DNA of 64,000 nt from contig CAVPUA010000003.1 of NCBI GenBank assembly GCA_963708805.1, positions 620,001 through 684,000 on the forward strand. Direction: 5' to 3'. The position numbers and the translations under genes are program-made. The DNA is from CAVPUA01 sp963708805. GTDB taxonomy: Bacteria > Actinomycetota > Actinomycetes > Mycobacteriales > Jatrophihabitantaceae. Under the pieces are notes generated by a model. It had not been told where the DNA came from, searched no databases, and saw nothing but the letters and a program-made list of their open reading frames with translations. Of the stretch, positions 30,632 to 39,540 are shown one piece after another (within the stretch, counting starts at the first letter, position 1; each line of letters starts with the position of its first letter).

Positions 30632-31291
30632 ATGACGAACTCGAGCTTCCCGATGATGCAGCGGGCCGTGACCCGGACGACGTTCGCTGGGGGGATCGGT
30701 CTCGTCGCGGCCGTGATCGTCGGAGCGTTCGGCAGCTGGACCTACGCACCGGCCGTCGGCTGGGACGTCGCCGGGGTGGTGTTCCTCGTCTGGACCTGGC
30801 TGGCCATCCTGCCCCTGGACCCGAGGCAGACGGCATCGCACGCCACGGCCGAGGACCCGACCAAGGACATGACGAAGCTCATCATCTTGTTCGCGTCGGT
30901 CGCGAGTCTGGTGGGGGTCGGCTACCTGCTGATCGAGGCCAACTCCAAGAGCGGTTCGGCGGCCGCGGCCGCGGTCGCCGGCCTCGGAGTGCTGACGATC
31001 GCGGTGTCGTGGTTCATGGTGCACTCGGTGTTCATGTTGCGCTACGCGTCGCTCTACTACTCGCATCCGGTCGGCGGCATCGACTTCAACCAGGACGTCG
31101 AACCCCGCTACAGCGACTTCGCCTACCTGGCATTCACGCTCGGCATGACGTTCCAAGTGTCCGACACCGACGTCAAGACGCACGAGATCCGGATGAGCGT
31201 GCTGCGTCACGCACTGCTGTCCTACCTGTTCGGCGCGCTCATCCTGGCCGGCTCGGTGAACCTGATCTCGAGTCTGGCCGCCACCGGCTGA
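30632..31291 (+). CDS. DUF1345 membrane protein
   Basis: About 219 residues from ATG 30632 (the frame is open to 30539). Hydrophobic helices include GIGLVAAVIVGAFGSW, LIILFASVASLVGVGYLL, AVAGLGVLTIAVSWFMVHSVFM and LLSYLFGALILAGSVNLI. The conserved block RYASLYYSHPVGGIDFNQD, then YSDFAYLAFTLGMTFQVSDT, identifies DUF1345; that block resembles a pore region, and the family is suspected to be channel-like. It follows a structured leader and terminator that may control it. Confidence 0.85.
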   Translation: MTNSSFPMMQRAVTRTTFAGGIGLVAAVIVGAFGSWTYAPAVGWDVAGVVFLVWTWLAILPLDPRQTASHATAEDPTKDMTKLIILFASVASLVGVGYLLIEANSKSGSAAAAAVAGLGVLTIAVSWFMVHSVFMLRYASLYYSHPVGGIDFNQDVEPRYSDFAYLAFTLGMTFQVSDTDVKTHEIRMSVLRHALLSYLFGALILAGSVNLISSLAATG

Positions 31292-31349
31292 TGCTGGACT
31301 GGTCGGAGCGGTCCTATTCTCGGGCCGGATGCTCGATGAGGAGACTGCG

Positions 31350-32637
31350 ATGAGTTTGGACGAAGCGCACGCCCGCTCGCTGGATGAGACCGACGAGCTG
31401 CCGACCCTGCGCGAGCAGTTCCTGATCCCGCCGGACACCTCGGGTTCCTACGACGAGGTCGCCTATTTCGCCGGCAACTCGCTCGGGCTGCAGCCCAGGA
31501 TCGTCGAAGCCAGGGTGCTGGGTGAGCTGCGGGACTGGGCCCGGCTCGGCGTCGAAGGGCACTTCGAGGCCGAGCATCCCTGGACGTCGTACGCCTCGTT
31601 GCTGCGCGACCCGGCGGCCCGGCTGGTCGGCGCGCCGTCCGGAGGAGGTGGTCGTGATGAACTCGCTCACGGTCAACCTGCATCTGATGATGGTCAGCTT
31701 CTACCGGCCCACCGCCGAGCGGCACGCGATCCTCATCGAGGACTCCGCGTTCCCGTCCGACAGCTACGCCGTCCGCAGCCAGGCGAGCCTGCACGGCTAC
31801 GACCCCGACGAGGCGGTGATCCGGCTCGCGCCGCGGCCCGGTGAGGACGCGCTGCGCAGCGAGGACGTCGTCGACTTCCTCGCTCGAGAGGGCTCGCGGG
31901 TCGCCCTGGTGTTGCTGGGTGGCGTGAACTACTACAGCGGGGAACTCCTCGACATCGAAGCGATCACCCGCGCCGGGCATGCGGCCGGCGCGGTCGTCGG
32001 GTGGGATCTCGCGCACGCGGCCGGCAACGTCGAGTTGCGGCTGCACGACTGGGACGTCGACTGGGCGGCGTGGTGCTCGTACAAGTACCTCAACGGCGGC
32101 CCGGGCGCGATCGCGGGCGCGTTCGTCCACGAGCGGCATCTGGCCGATCGCTCGCTGCCCAAGTTGGCCGGCTGGTGGAGCACCGATCCGTCGACCCGCT
32201 TCCTGATGAAGCCGACCGTCGATGTCGTCGACACCGCCGACTCGTGGCAGCTCTCGTGCACGACGGTGCTCTCGCTCGCGCCCGTGCTGGCGTCGTTCGA
32301 GATCTTCGAGTCGGTGGGCCACGAGGCGCTGCGGGCCAAGAGCCGACGGCTCACGGGCTTCCTGGAGCACCTGCTCGACATCGTCGGCGCCGACCGTCCG
32401 TTCGAGGTGATCACTCCGCGCGACCCGGCCCGACGCGGGGCCCAGTTGTCGGTACGACTCACCGACGGCTTGTCGGCCACCAAGGTCAGCGAGTGGCTGC
32501 GCGCTGCGCACGGAGTGATCGCCGATGCGCGCCAGCCCGACGTCGTCCGGCTGGCGCCGGTGCCTCTCTATTCGACGTTCCACGACTGCTGGCGAGCGGC
32601 GACCGGCCTACTCGAAGTCGTCGACGAACGTGGCTGA
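31350..32637 (+). CDS. kynU: Kynureninase (one frame slip)
   Basis: A PLP-dependent hydrolase that splits kynurenine to anthranilate and alanine in tryptophan breakdown. FAGNSLGLQPR is the typical N-terminal block; after a +1 slip near 31636 (between RLVGAP and PEEVVVMNSLTVN) the protein continues LTVNLHLMMVSFYRP, GWDLAHAAGNVELRLHDWDVD and WCSYKYLNGGPGAIAGAFVH, in which the Lys of SYKYLNGGPG binds PLP. Corrected length is about 428. ATG 31350 has GAGGAG (31337-31342) 7 nt away and TATTCT (31315-31320) as -10 box; ATG 31329 is possible. No kynurenine formamidase or dioxygenase is nearby. Confidence 0.9.
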
Positions 32638-32932
32638 CGCCCTTCGCGACGGCGGCGTGATCGACGACGCCGAGCTGATCCGCCTCGCCCGGCGCACGGC
32701 CGAGGAGCTGCGTGCACTGCCGGTCGAGCCGGCGGCGAGCAAGCAACTGCGGGCCGTCGCGACGGTGATCGACGCGCTGGCCGCGCGATTGCTCGCGCCC
32801 GCACCGGACGTCCGAGAGGTGACGCGTGCGCTCGAGGCGGACGATCCGCCCCTCGCCTTGGCCGAAGCCCGGCGGGTGGCCTCGATCGCGCGCGCCGAGC
32901 TGCCTGAACCGGACTGGGATCTGTTCGCGTGA
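32630..32932 (+). CDS. Small helical protein of the kynU-kinase cluster
   Basis: A 100-residue protein starting at GTG 32630, overlapping the end of kynU by 8 bp and itself overlapping the next gene by 4 bp (GTGA). Wholly helical and Ala/Leu/Arg-rich, with VIDDAELIRLARRTAEELRAL and KQLRAVATVIDALAARLL. No family recognised with confidence; small helical genes before acyl-CoA-linked phosphotransferase genes are common in actinobacteria. Its coupling suggests it works with the kinase-like protein. Confidence 0.5.
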   Translation: MADALRDGGVIDDAELIRLARRTAEELRALPVEPAASKQLRAVATVIDALAARLLAPAPDVREVTRALEADDPPLALAEARRVASIARAELPEPDWDLFA

Positions 32933-33882
32933 GTGACGAGCGGGCCGCCCAGCTCGCCGGCCCGCTCGCCATGATCACGGGGGCCCGGCGGGTCAGCGTG
33001 GACTCGCGGGCCACGGGCGGTCTCTCCCAGGAGACCTGGTTCGTGACCGTCGACGGCAAGCCGGCCGTCCTGCGGCTGCCCACTCCGGCGTCGGGCGCGC
33101 GATCCATCGCCACCCAGCGCATCGCGCTGAGTGCCGCGCACGCCGCGGGCCTGCCGGTGCCGGAGCTGTTCGCCGCCGACGACGGTGCCGCCAATCCCCT
33201 TCAGCAGCCGTACCTGCTGATGCAGCGCGCGATCGGTGAGATTCCGCGTAGCTGGAACGAGCTGGCTCCCGAGCGGCGCGTGCGGCTGGGCGTCGACGCG
33301 ATGCACGTGCTGGCCGCGCTGCAGCGAATCGAGCCAGACCTGGCGACCGGTCTGCGCGCCCCCGCGACCGATCCGGCGGCCGAGGAGCTCGCGTTCTATC
33401 GCCGGCGCTTCGGCGAGATCGGCGTGAGTCGATCGGGCACGGTCGAAGTCGCCTTCCGGTGGCTCGAGGCGAACCTACCGGCGAGCACCGAGCCGGTGAT
33501 CGTCCACAACGACTTCCGAATGGGCAACCTCGTCGTCGGGCCCGAATCGATCACGGCCGTACTCGATTGGGAACTCGCCGCGATCGGGCATCCGCTCGCC
33601 GATCTCACGTGGTGCTTCATCGCGGTGTGGGAGGTTCCCGAGATCGACATCGCCGAGATGTACCTCGAGTACGAGCGGGCCGCGGGAGTCGTCGTGGATC
33701 CCGTGGCCGCGCAGTGGTACACGGCGATGGGGTACCTGCGCCTGCTCTGGTACGGGCTGTCCGGCGGTTCGGCGTTCGCCGCCGGTCAGCTGCACGACCT
33801 GCGCCAGCCGGCGTTGCGCCTGCAGACGGGCGTGCGCATCGAGCGACTGCTGAGCGTCATCGACGGCGAGCCACCGCGCTGA
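32929..33882 (+). CDS. Phosphotransferase family protein (APH/ACAD10-like kinase)
   Basis: A 317-residue aminoglycoside-phosphotransferase-fold protein. GGLSQETWFVTVDGKPAVLRL is the glycine-rich loop and catalytic Lys strand, VIVHNDFRMGNLVV holds the catalytic Asp of the HxDxxxxN loop (about residue 190) and VLDWELAAIGHPLADL the metal-binding Asp. This subgroup (ACAD10-like) usually acts on hydroxyacyl-CoA or small metabolites rather than antibiotics. Start GTG 32929 is coupled to the upstream gene. Confidence 0.85.
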   Translation: MSDERAAQLAGPLAMITGARRVSVDSRATGGLSQETWFVTVDGKPAVLRLPTPASGARSIATQRIALSAAHAAGLPVPELFAADDGAANPLQQPYLLMQRAIGEIPRSWNELAPERRVRLGVDAMHVLAALQRIEPDLATGLRAPATDPAAEELAFYRRRFGEIGVSRSGTVEVAFRWLEANLPASTEPVIVHNDFRMGNLVVGPESITAVLDWELAAIGHPLADLTWCFIAVWEVPEIDIAEMYLEYERAAGVVVDPVAAQWYTAMGYLRLLWYGLSGGSAFAAGQLHDLRQPALRLQTGVRIERLLSVIDGEPPR

Positions 33883-33905
33883 CGGGCGTTCGGTAATGTC
33901 CGGCC

Positions 33906-34937
33906 ATGGGCTTCTCGGACGGCACCGTCCCGCTGACCGGTGCTGACGAGTCGTTCACCCATCAGCTCGTCGCCCCGATGATCCAGCCCGCGTACACCTC
34001 ACCGGCGTGGGGTGACCGGTGCTATCACCTGCTGCACGTCGACGGCTTGACGATCAACGCCGGGCGCCAGGTCTACGTCAACGACCGGCGCCGCTACGCG
34101 TTCCTGGGCGTGGCCAGTCAGCAGACCCAGGTCTGCATCCGGGCCAACGAGCCGTTCGCCCCGGGCGACGACCCCGACGAACCGACGGTCGGACCGGTCA
34201 CCGTCAAGGTCGTCGAGCCGCTTCGCAAGATCCACATCCACGCCGCGGTCGACGGGCTCGAGGCCGATCTCACCTACACCGCGCGGTTTCCGGCCACGGC
34301 GACGGATCGGCACCTGATCGAGAGCGAGGGCACTCCCGTCACCGACTACATGAACTTCTTCCAGTCCGGGTGGTATGACGGCACGATCGTCCTGGACGGC
34401 ACTCGACACGACGTGGTCCACCGGGCCGGCTTTCGCGACCGGGGCTGGGGATTGCGCAAGCACGAGGGATCGCCGCGCCGCGGCTTCGTGGCCGCGTTGT
34501 TCTGCGAGCTGCCCGACGCCAGCCTCTACTTGATCTTGTACGAGACGGCCTCCGGTCGGCGGGTGTTCACGAACGGCTGGTGGCTCGACGAGACGGGCGT
34601 GAGCGATCGCGTCGTTGCCGCCGATCACGACCTCGTGCTCGACGGTTCCCTGGTCACCAGTGGCCACTATGAGATCGACTTCGAGTCCGGTGGGCATCGG
34701 TCGGTCGACGTGCAGGTCGTCACCCGCAACTACTTGGCGGGCATCGGCTATTCACCCGATCCGCGCTTCAAGACCACGGCGGTGGAACGGTTCGATCTCA
34801 CCCGGCCCGAGACGGTCGCCCTGCTCGACGGGCAGAACGACAACGGTTCGACGTTCGTGGTCGACGGCATCACCGGCCACGGCTATCTCGAGACGGGCAT
34901 CGGCGTCCACGCCCGCTATCGGCCGAGCGCCGACTAA
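33906..34937 (+). CDS. AttH/CrtC-like lipocalin-fold protein (DUF7064-type)
   Basis: A 343-residue soluble protein made almost wholly of beta segments, as in the hydroxyneurosporene-synthase/AttH fold. Landmarks: SGWYDGTIVLDGTRHDV followed by GFRDRGWGLRKHEG, a motif around a D-R-G-W turn seen in such proteins, and ILYETASGRRVFTNGWW. ATG 33906 stands 6 nt after TAATGT (33894-33899), so it is probably leaderless. The reaction is unknown; members near acyl-CoA and aromatic catabolic genes are common. Confidence 0.55.
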   Translation: MGFSDGTVPLTGADESFTHQLVAPMIQPAYTSPAWGDRCYHLLHVDGLTINAGRQVYVNDRRRYAFLGVASQQTQVCIRANEPFAPGDDPDEPTVGPVTVKVVEPLRKIHIHAAVDGLEADLTYTARFPATATDRHLIESEGTPVTDYMNFFQSGWYDGTIVLDGTRHDVVHRAGFRDRGWGLRKHEGSPRRGFVAALFCELPDASLYLILYETASGRRVFTNGWWLDETGVSDRVVAADHDLVLDGSLVTSGHYEIDFESGGHRSVDVQVVTRNYLAGIGYSPDPRFKTTAVERFDLTRPETVALLDGQNDNGSTFVVDGITGHGYLETGIGVHARYRPSAD

Positions 34938-35242
34938 CCGCGCGGGGAGCGCTCCGGCTGCGCGAGCGGCCAGCCGCCCGCGGCGAGGTGAGCCCGTACC
35001 CGCGCCACGTCGGCGTCGTTGGGCGTCGTGTGCGTGACGGCCTCGATCGCCTGCTTGACCTCGGCCGAGGACGCCGGGTCGCCGACGTCCATCAGCTCGT
35101 CCCCGATCGCGGCGACCTCGTCGTTGGTCAGCTGACTGGCCAGCAGCGCGAACAGCGGTATGTAGTCGCGCTGCGGGACGCCTTCGGGATAGCCCGCCCG
35201 GACCCAGCCGATGATCGACGAGAGAACTGGTGGCAACGCCAT
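34934..35242 (-). CDS. DUF3349 family protein
   Basis: A 102-residue protein with ALPPVLSSIIGWVRAGYPEGVP, YIPLFALLASQLTNDEVAAI and HTTPNDADVARVRAHLAAGGWPL, the conserved line of DUF3349 (as in Mycobacterium tuberculosis Rv0543c). It lies downstream of a small membrane protein and the phosphate transporter gene, the same order as Rv0545c-Rv0543c. ATG 35242 is used because the longer frame upstream is another gene in a different phase. Function unknown, perhaps an accessory to Pit. Confidence 0.88.
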   Translation of the reverse strand: MALPPVLSSIIGWVRAGYPEGVPQRDYIPLFALLASQLTNDEVAAIGDELMDVGDPASSAEVKQAIEAVTHTTPNDADVARVRAHLAAGGWPLAQPERSPRG

Positions 35243-35256
35243 GATCGTGTGTCCTC

Positions 35257-35517
35257 TCAGCTGCCGGCGACGATGAAGTAGATACCCCACCCGATGGCCG
35301 CCAGAACAACGGCGAAACAGACTGCGGCCACGGCCAGGCCGAGCGGGCTGCCGCCGACGATCTTGTCCGAGTCGGCGCCGGCCGTCTGCAACTGGGTGCC
35401 GCCGCCCATCGTCAGCGCCTTGAGGCCGACCGCGAACAGGGCCGGCAGTCCGGCGCCGCAAACGAGGCCGATGACCACGATCTTCCACAGCGCGTTGAGG
35501 TCAACCCAGGAGTTCAT
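35257..35517 (-). CDS. Small membrane protein between pit and DUF3349 gene
   Basis: An 86-residue protein with two TM helices, WKIVVIGLVCGAGLPALFAVGLKAL and LGLAVAAVCFAVVLAAIGWGIYF, joined by a polar loop. Position and length match Rv0544c of Mycobacterium tuberculosis. The gene starts 13 bp after the pit stop, and all three genes are one reverse-strand operon. Confidence 0.8.
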   Translation of the reverse strand: MNSWVDLNALWKIVVIGLVCGAGLPALFAVGLKALTMGGGTQLQTAGADSDKIVGGSPLGLAVAAVCFAVVLAAIGWGIYFIVAGS

Positions 35518-35530
35518 CTCGCGTCCCCTT

Positions 35531-36689
35531 TCAGACCGCTGTCGGCTGGCTGGTCTTGTCGGCTTCGGGTGCGACCGTTCCGGCCCAGTCGTCGTTGACG
35601 TTGTCGTGGCTCACCGCGGTCTTGCGCGACCGGACGTAGATGCCGCCGGCCACGATCAGCAGCAGGACCAGGACGACGATCACGCCGGGGTTGCCGCCGA
35701 TCCCGTCGGCGATCCCGTAACTACCCGCGCCGACCAGCGCGGCGATCGGCAGCGTGAACAGCCACGCCGTCGCCATCCGCCCGGCGACGTTCCACCGGAC
35801 CTGCGCGCCCTTCTTGCCGAGGCCGGTGCCCAGGATCGACCCGGTGGCCACGTGCGTGGTCGACAGCGAGTAGCCGAAGTGGCTCGAGAGCAGGATCACC
35901 GCGGCCGAGGACGACTCGGCGGCCATGCCCTGCGGCGACTCGATCTCGACCAGGCCCTTGCCCAGCGTGCGGATCACCCGCCAGCCGCCCATGTAGGTGC
36001 CCAGGCTGATCGCCAGCGCGCACGAGAGGATGACCCAGAACGGCGCCTTCGAGCCCGAACCGACCGTGCCGTTGGCGATGAGGGCCAGCGTGATGATGCC
36101 CATCGTCTTCTGGGCGTCGTTCGTGCCATGGGCCAGCGAGACCATCGAGGCCGAGCCGATCTGGCCGATCCGAAAGCCGTGATTGGAGACCTTCTCGGGG
36201 ATGCCGCGCGTGATGCGATAGACCAGGTACGTGCCGATGGTGGCGATCAGGCCGGCGATGAGTCGGCGACAGACCGGCCGGAATGATCACCTTCTGGAAC
36301 AGTCCGTGCCACTTCACCGCGTGTCCGCCGGCGGCCGCAATCGTCGAGCCGACCACCCCGCCGATGAGCGCGTGCGACGAGCTCGACGGGATGCCGAAGA
36401 ACCAGGTCAGCAGGTTCCAGGTGATGCCGCCGGCCAGGCCAGCGAACACCACGGTCAGCGTCACGAGCTTGGTGTCGACCAGGCCGCTGGCGATCGTCGC
36501 GGCGACGCTCAACGACAAGAAGGCGCCGACCAGGTTCAGCACTCCCGACAGCGCGACCGCTACTCGGGGGCTGAGGGCTCCGGTCGCGATGGACGTCGCC
36601 ATCGCGTTGCCGGTGTCGTGAAATCCGTTGGTGAAATCGAAGGCCAGAGCCGTGACGACCACCAGAGCGAGCAACGCGTCGTTTCCCAC
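35531..36689 (-). CDS. pitA: Low-affinity inorganic phosphate transporter Pit (one frame slip)
   Basis: A PiT-family metal-phosphate symporter in the cytoplasmic membrane. The N-terminal signature FDFTNGFHDTGNAMATSIATGAL (starting at residue 18) and the C-terminal repeat MVSLAHGTNDAQKTMGII are the two inverted PiT signatures; IPSSSSHALIGGVVG and LSTTHVATGSI are the paired pore loops. Near 36270 one extra base shifts the frame between FQKVIIPA and LIAGLIATIGTYL. Corrected length is about 385. Confidence 0.92.
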
Positions 36690-36781
36690 TCACCGAGCGT
36701 TACGCCGCTGGTTGGGCTCGTCTAGGGGTGATGGCGGGGATTCACTTGCTGTTCACCGAATCCGGTGAGTTGATCACGGTC

Positions 36782-36955
36782 TCATTCGCCGGCGGTCGCG
36801 GTCGGGTTCGCGTCGGTCTCACTGGGATCATCGGTGACGACCGGGTCGTCGATCTCGTACTCCGACTGCGGTTTGCCCGGGTTCCCGTTGCGCACCTCGG
36901 CCGGGTCGTCCTCCCGCCGATCTCCGTAGGTCTCGTCGTCGACTGTCTTTGCCAT
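36782..36955 (-). CDS. Small acidic hypothetical protein
   Basis: 57 residues, MAKTVDDETYGDRREDDP and a Thr/Pro/Asp-rich tail, likely disordered. ATG at 36955. Highly charged composition and codon use match the genome, but no family is recognised. Upstream of it on the other strand is another small acidic gene (37011). Confidence 0.45.
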   Translation of the reverse strand: MAKTVDDETYGDRREDDPAEVRNGNPGKPQSEYEIDDPVVTDDPSETDANPTATAGE

Positions 36956-37010
36956 GACCTGGTGGTACCCCGCCCGACTGGAAGCCAACCGCGACGAGTA
37001 GGCAGAGCAC

Positions 37011-37199
37011 ATGAGCGAACCGAATGAGCTGGACGACGTGTTCGAGGCGACCGAGGGAGCCCATCGCGATCGGCACGGGCATGGCGGGCAGCCACCACGG
37101 CTGGACGAGGACGAACTGCAGCACCGCACCGAGGAGGAGCGGGTCGAGCTGGGCATCGACGACTACGACCCGGACGACGTGCCGCCCGCGACCGACTGA
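37011..37199 (+). CDS. Small acidic hypothetical protein
   Basis: 62 residues with MSEPNELDDVFEATEGAHRD and an acidic C-terminus (ELGIDDYDPDDVPPATD). No Cys, likely disordered. It is divergent from the 36782-36955 gene, with 55 bp between starts. TAGGCA about 12 bp upstream could be part of a -10 box. Function unknown. Confidence 0.45.
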   Translation: MSEPNELDDVFEATEGAHRDRHGHGGQPPRLDEDELQHRTEEERVELGIDDYDPDDVPPATD

Positions 37200-37232
37200 T
37201 TCGGCTCGGCCCGTTGCGGGTACGGCGGGGTC

Positions 37233-38126
37233 ATGAATTCTCTCGCGCGCGTGCTTGACGGACTGGTCGAGCGGATCGAGGGGATGTCGGCGCTCGACCG
37301 GCCGGCCGAGGTCGTCGCGTCCGTGGTGCGGCGCGTGATTCCGGACGGCCCCGTCCGCGACCTCGCGAGCGGCACGCCGGCCGGACATCCGCTGCACCCG
37401 GCCCTCGTCGCGGTGCCGATGGGTGCCTGGCTCAGTGCGGGGTACCTCGACTTCGCGACCGACAACGACGACGCCGCGCGCCGGTTGATCGGCCTCGGGC
37501 TGCTGGGCGCCCTTCCGGCCGCGGCGACCGGCGGTAGCGACTGGCTCGACACCGATGGCCGTGAACGCCGCGTCGGTTTCGTCCACGCGGTGCTGAACTG
37601 GACGGCGATCGGGTTGTACGGCACGAGCTGGCTGCTTCGTCGTCGTGATCGGCACGGCGCGGGCGCCGGGTTCGCGCTCGCCGGCGCCGGCACGCTCGGG
37701 GCGGCCGGCTGGCTCGGTGGGCACCTGGCCTACGCGCTCGGCGTCGGCGTCGACACGACAGCCTTCCTCGCGCTCGTACCGGACTGGACCGATGCCGCGT
37801 CGGCCGACGATCTGCCGCTGGGCCTGCCGGTGCGGGCGACGGCCGAAGGCGTGGCCGTGTTCCTTCTGCGCACCGACACGGGCGTCGTCGCGCTTGCCGA
37901 TCGTTGTACGCACCGCGGGGCCCCGCTCGACGAGGGCACGCTCGAGGGCGACTGCATCGTCTGCCCCTGGCACGGCAGCAAGTTCGACGTCCACGACGGT
38001 TCGGTCAAGCGCGGTCCCGCGACCCGCCCGCAACCGGTTTACGAGGTGCGCGAGGTAGACGGACGGATCCAGGTCCGGTACAGCCAGGAGCAGCCGTCCT
38101 TGCGAACCAACCCGGTCGGCGCCTGA
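37233..38126 (+). CDS. DUF2231 membrane domain fused to Rieske [2Fe-2S] domain
   Basis: A 297-residue protein. The N-terminal half (about 45-185) has the DUF2231 pattern: GTPAGHPLHPALVAVPMGAW, LLGALPAAATGGSDWL and GFVHAVLNWTAIGLYGTSWLL, several TM helices with conserved His that may bind heme. The C-terminal part holds a Rieske site, DRCTHRGAPL then CIVCPWHGSKF (about 227-254), complete for Cys-His/Cys-His ligation. The fusion suggests a membrane electron-transfer protein. Its partner is not visible here. Confidence 0.88.
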   Translation: MNSLARVLDGLVERIEGMSALDRPAEVVASVVRRVIPDGPVRDLASGTPAGHPLHPALVAVPMGAWLSAGYLDFATDNDDAARRLIGLGLLGALPAAATGGSDWLDTDGRERRVGFVHAVLNWTAIGLYGTSWLLRRRDRHGAGAGFALAGAGTLGAAGWLGGHLAYALGVGVDTTAFLALVPDWTDAASADDLPLGLPVRATAEGVAVFLLRTDTGVVALADRCTHRGAPLDEGTLEGDCIVCPWHGSKFDVHDGSVKRGPATRPQPVYEVREVDGRIQVRYSQEQPSLRTNPVGA

Positions 38127-38219
38127 CGCCGGTCGAAGATCCACCGCGGTGGCTTAGATCGCGGCGGGGTGGGGTATCCCGTGGGTGAGATGAAGATCAA
38201 CGACCAGAGGACGCTCCCC

Positions 38220-38630
38220 ATGACGAACTCCGAGCACGGGCCGGTCGACCAGGCGTCGCTCGGCGAGCTGACAGCCAGGCTGTCGCAGCAGATGAGCACG
38301 CTCGTCCGGGACGAACTGCGCCTGGCTCAGGCCGAGACGGTGGCCAAGGGCAAGAAGCTGGGCATCGGCGCCGGGCTGTTCGGCGGCGCCGGGCTGATCT
38401 CGATCTTCGGCGTCGGCGCCCTGGTGGCGGCGGCGATCATCGGGCTGGCCAACGCCGTCGATGCGTGGCTGGCCGCCGTGATCGTCGGTGTCGCCCTGCT
38501 GGCGTTGGCCGGGTTGCTCGGCCTGACGGGCAAGAACGAGGTCTCGGCCGGCACGCCGCCCGCGCCCGAAGAGGCGATTGCCGGCGTCAAGGCCGACCTC
38601 AACACGATCAAGGAGAGCGCCAAGAGATGA
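38220..38630 (+). CDS. Phage_holin_3_6-family membrane protein
   Basis: A 136-residue protein. An N-terminal helix (SLGELTARLSQQMSTLVRDE) is followed by two TM helices, IGAGLFGGAGLISIFGVGALVAA and AWLAAVIVGVALLALAGLLGL, and a charged tail. This family is chromosomal in actinobacteria despite the name and is not evidence for a prophage. ATG 38220 follows AGAGGA (38206-38211) by 8 nt. It overlaps the DUF3618 gene by 4 bp, the usual partner. Confidence 0.82.
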   Translation: MTNSEHGPVDQASLGELTARLSQQMSTLVRDELRLAQAETVAKGKKLGIGAGLFGGAGLISIFGVGALVAAAIIGLANAVDAWLAAVIVGVALLALAGLLGLTGKNEVSAGTPPAPEEAIAGVKADLNTIKESAKR

Positions 38631-38863
38631 GTGACGCCGATCAGTTGCGCGAAGAGATCGAGCGGACCCGCGCCGATCTCGCCGACACCGTCGACGCGCT
38701 CAGCGCCAAGCTCGACGTCAAGGCCCAGGCGCAGCGCCGGGCGGTGGCCCTCAAGGACAAGGCCGAGCCGTATCGCGTACAGATCGCCGCGGGTGCGGGC
38801 GCTCTGGTGGTGGTCTTCGTAGCCGTCAAACTCCGCGGCCGCCGCCATCGCGCGGACGAGTGA
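38627..38863 (+). CDS. DUF3618 protein
   Basis: A 78-residue protein with SDADQLREEIERTRADLADTVDALSAKLD, the DUF3618 signature of paired EIE.TR.dLadTvdaL helices, then one TM helix (IAAGAGALVVVFVAVKL) and a basic end. ATG 38627 overlaps the previous stop. Probably forms a small membrane complex with the holin-like protein, perhaps in envelope stress; role not established. Its end overlaps the convergent DUF1992 gene by 38 bp. Confidence 0.85.
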   Translation: MSDADQLREEIERTRADLADTVDALSAKLDVKAQAQRRAVALKDKAEPYRVQIAAGAGALVVVFVAVKLRGRRHRADE

Positions 38864-39440
38864 CGCCGACCCGGTCCCCATCCGCACCGCGTCGATTGGT
38901 GCCTTCGCGGCCGGTCGGCGCGATACAACGTGCCAGTGCGCCGAAAACGCGCCAACGGCGGGGTCGGGCGCGTCTGGTCGGCTCGGACGAACGACTGACC
39001 GGCTCGCGCGCGGAGGCACGCGCGGCGACCAAGGCGGCCCGATCGGAGCGCCAACGACCGACCACGGCCTCGAGATCGACCCGCCCGACCCGCATCGGCG
39101 GCCCGGACTGCGGCAGCCGATGGGCCGTCACGATCCGGTCGTTCAGGTCGTCGACGATCGCGCGGACGCGGTGCTCCGAGTGCTCCGTGACCAGCCGCTC
39201 GGGCAGCACCTCGACCTCCTTCGCCAGCGCGAGGGCGGGCGGGAGCAGAGCGGCCACGTCGACGTTTTCGCGACGCAGGTAGTTCGCAATCCAGGCCAGG
39301 TCGTCCTGAGGGCGATCGAGGCCGGGGATCGGCTTGCCCTTGCCCGGCAGGTCGTCGAACGCCCCGGCCGCCTCAGCAGTCCGCACCTGGTGTTCGACCC
39401 AGCCCGGCCACGTCATGTTCGGTGGTTTGCGCTCGGTCAT
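38826..39440 (-). CDS. DUF1992 (DnaJ-C28-like) domain protein
   Basis: Start at ATG 39440 with AGGAGG 5 nt before. MTWPGWVEHQVRTAEAAGAFDDLPGKGKPI is the DUF1992 block, followed by DLAWIANYLRRENVDVAALLPPALALAKEVEVL. After about residue 130 the sequence is Arg-rich with no similarity (EPTRRARPRRWRVFG) and may be out of frame or simply extended to the stop at 38826. The domain occurs in human DNAJC28 and bacterial YhdN-like proteins; function unknown. Confidence 0.75.
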   Translation of the reverse strand: MTERKPPNMTWPGWVEHQVRTAEAAGAFDDLPGKGKPIPGLDRPQDDLAWIANYLRRENVDVAALLPPALALAKEVEVLPERLVTEHSEHRVRAIVDDLNDRIVTAHRLPQSGPPMRVGRVDLEAVVGRWRSDRAALVAARASAREPVSRSSEPTRRARPRRWRVFGALARCIAPTGREGTNRRGADGDRVGVTRPRDGGGRGV

Positions 39441-39540
39441 GTCGCCTCCTGGAGATCGCAGGTGGTTGGTCCAGCGTAGCCAAGGCGTCCGATACGGTCC
39501 GGACGAGTGATCATCGAGCGAGAACCACCAGGAGGCAGTC

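Noticed and set aside
30506..31438. Long reverse-strand open frames such as 30506-31438, 5503-7302 and 18102-20660
   Set aside because: They lie opposite well-supported genes and have the Arg/Asp/Gly-rich composition of antisense frames in high-GC DNA.
36782..37199. Toxin-antitoxin pair formed by the two divergent small acidic genes
   Set aside because: Both products are acidic and disordered; neither resembles a toxin or DNA-binding antitoxin.
38220..38630. Holin as sign of a prophage
   Set aside because: The Phage_holin_3_6 family is a normal chromosomal actinobacterial membrane protein paired with DUF3618; no other phage gene is near.
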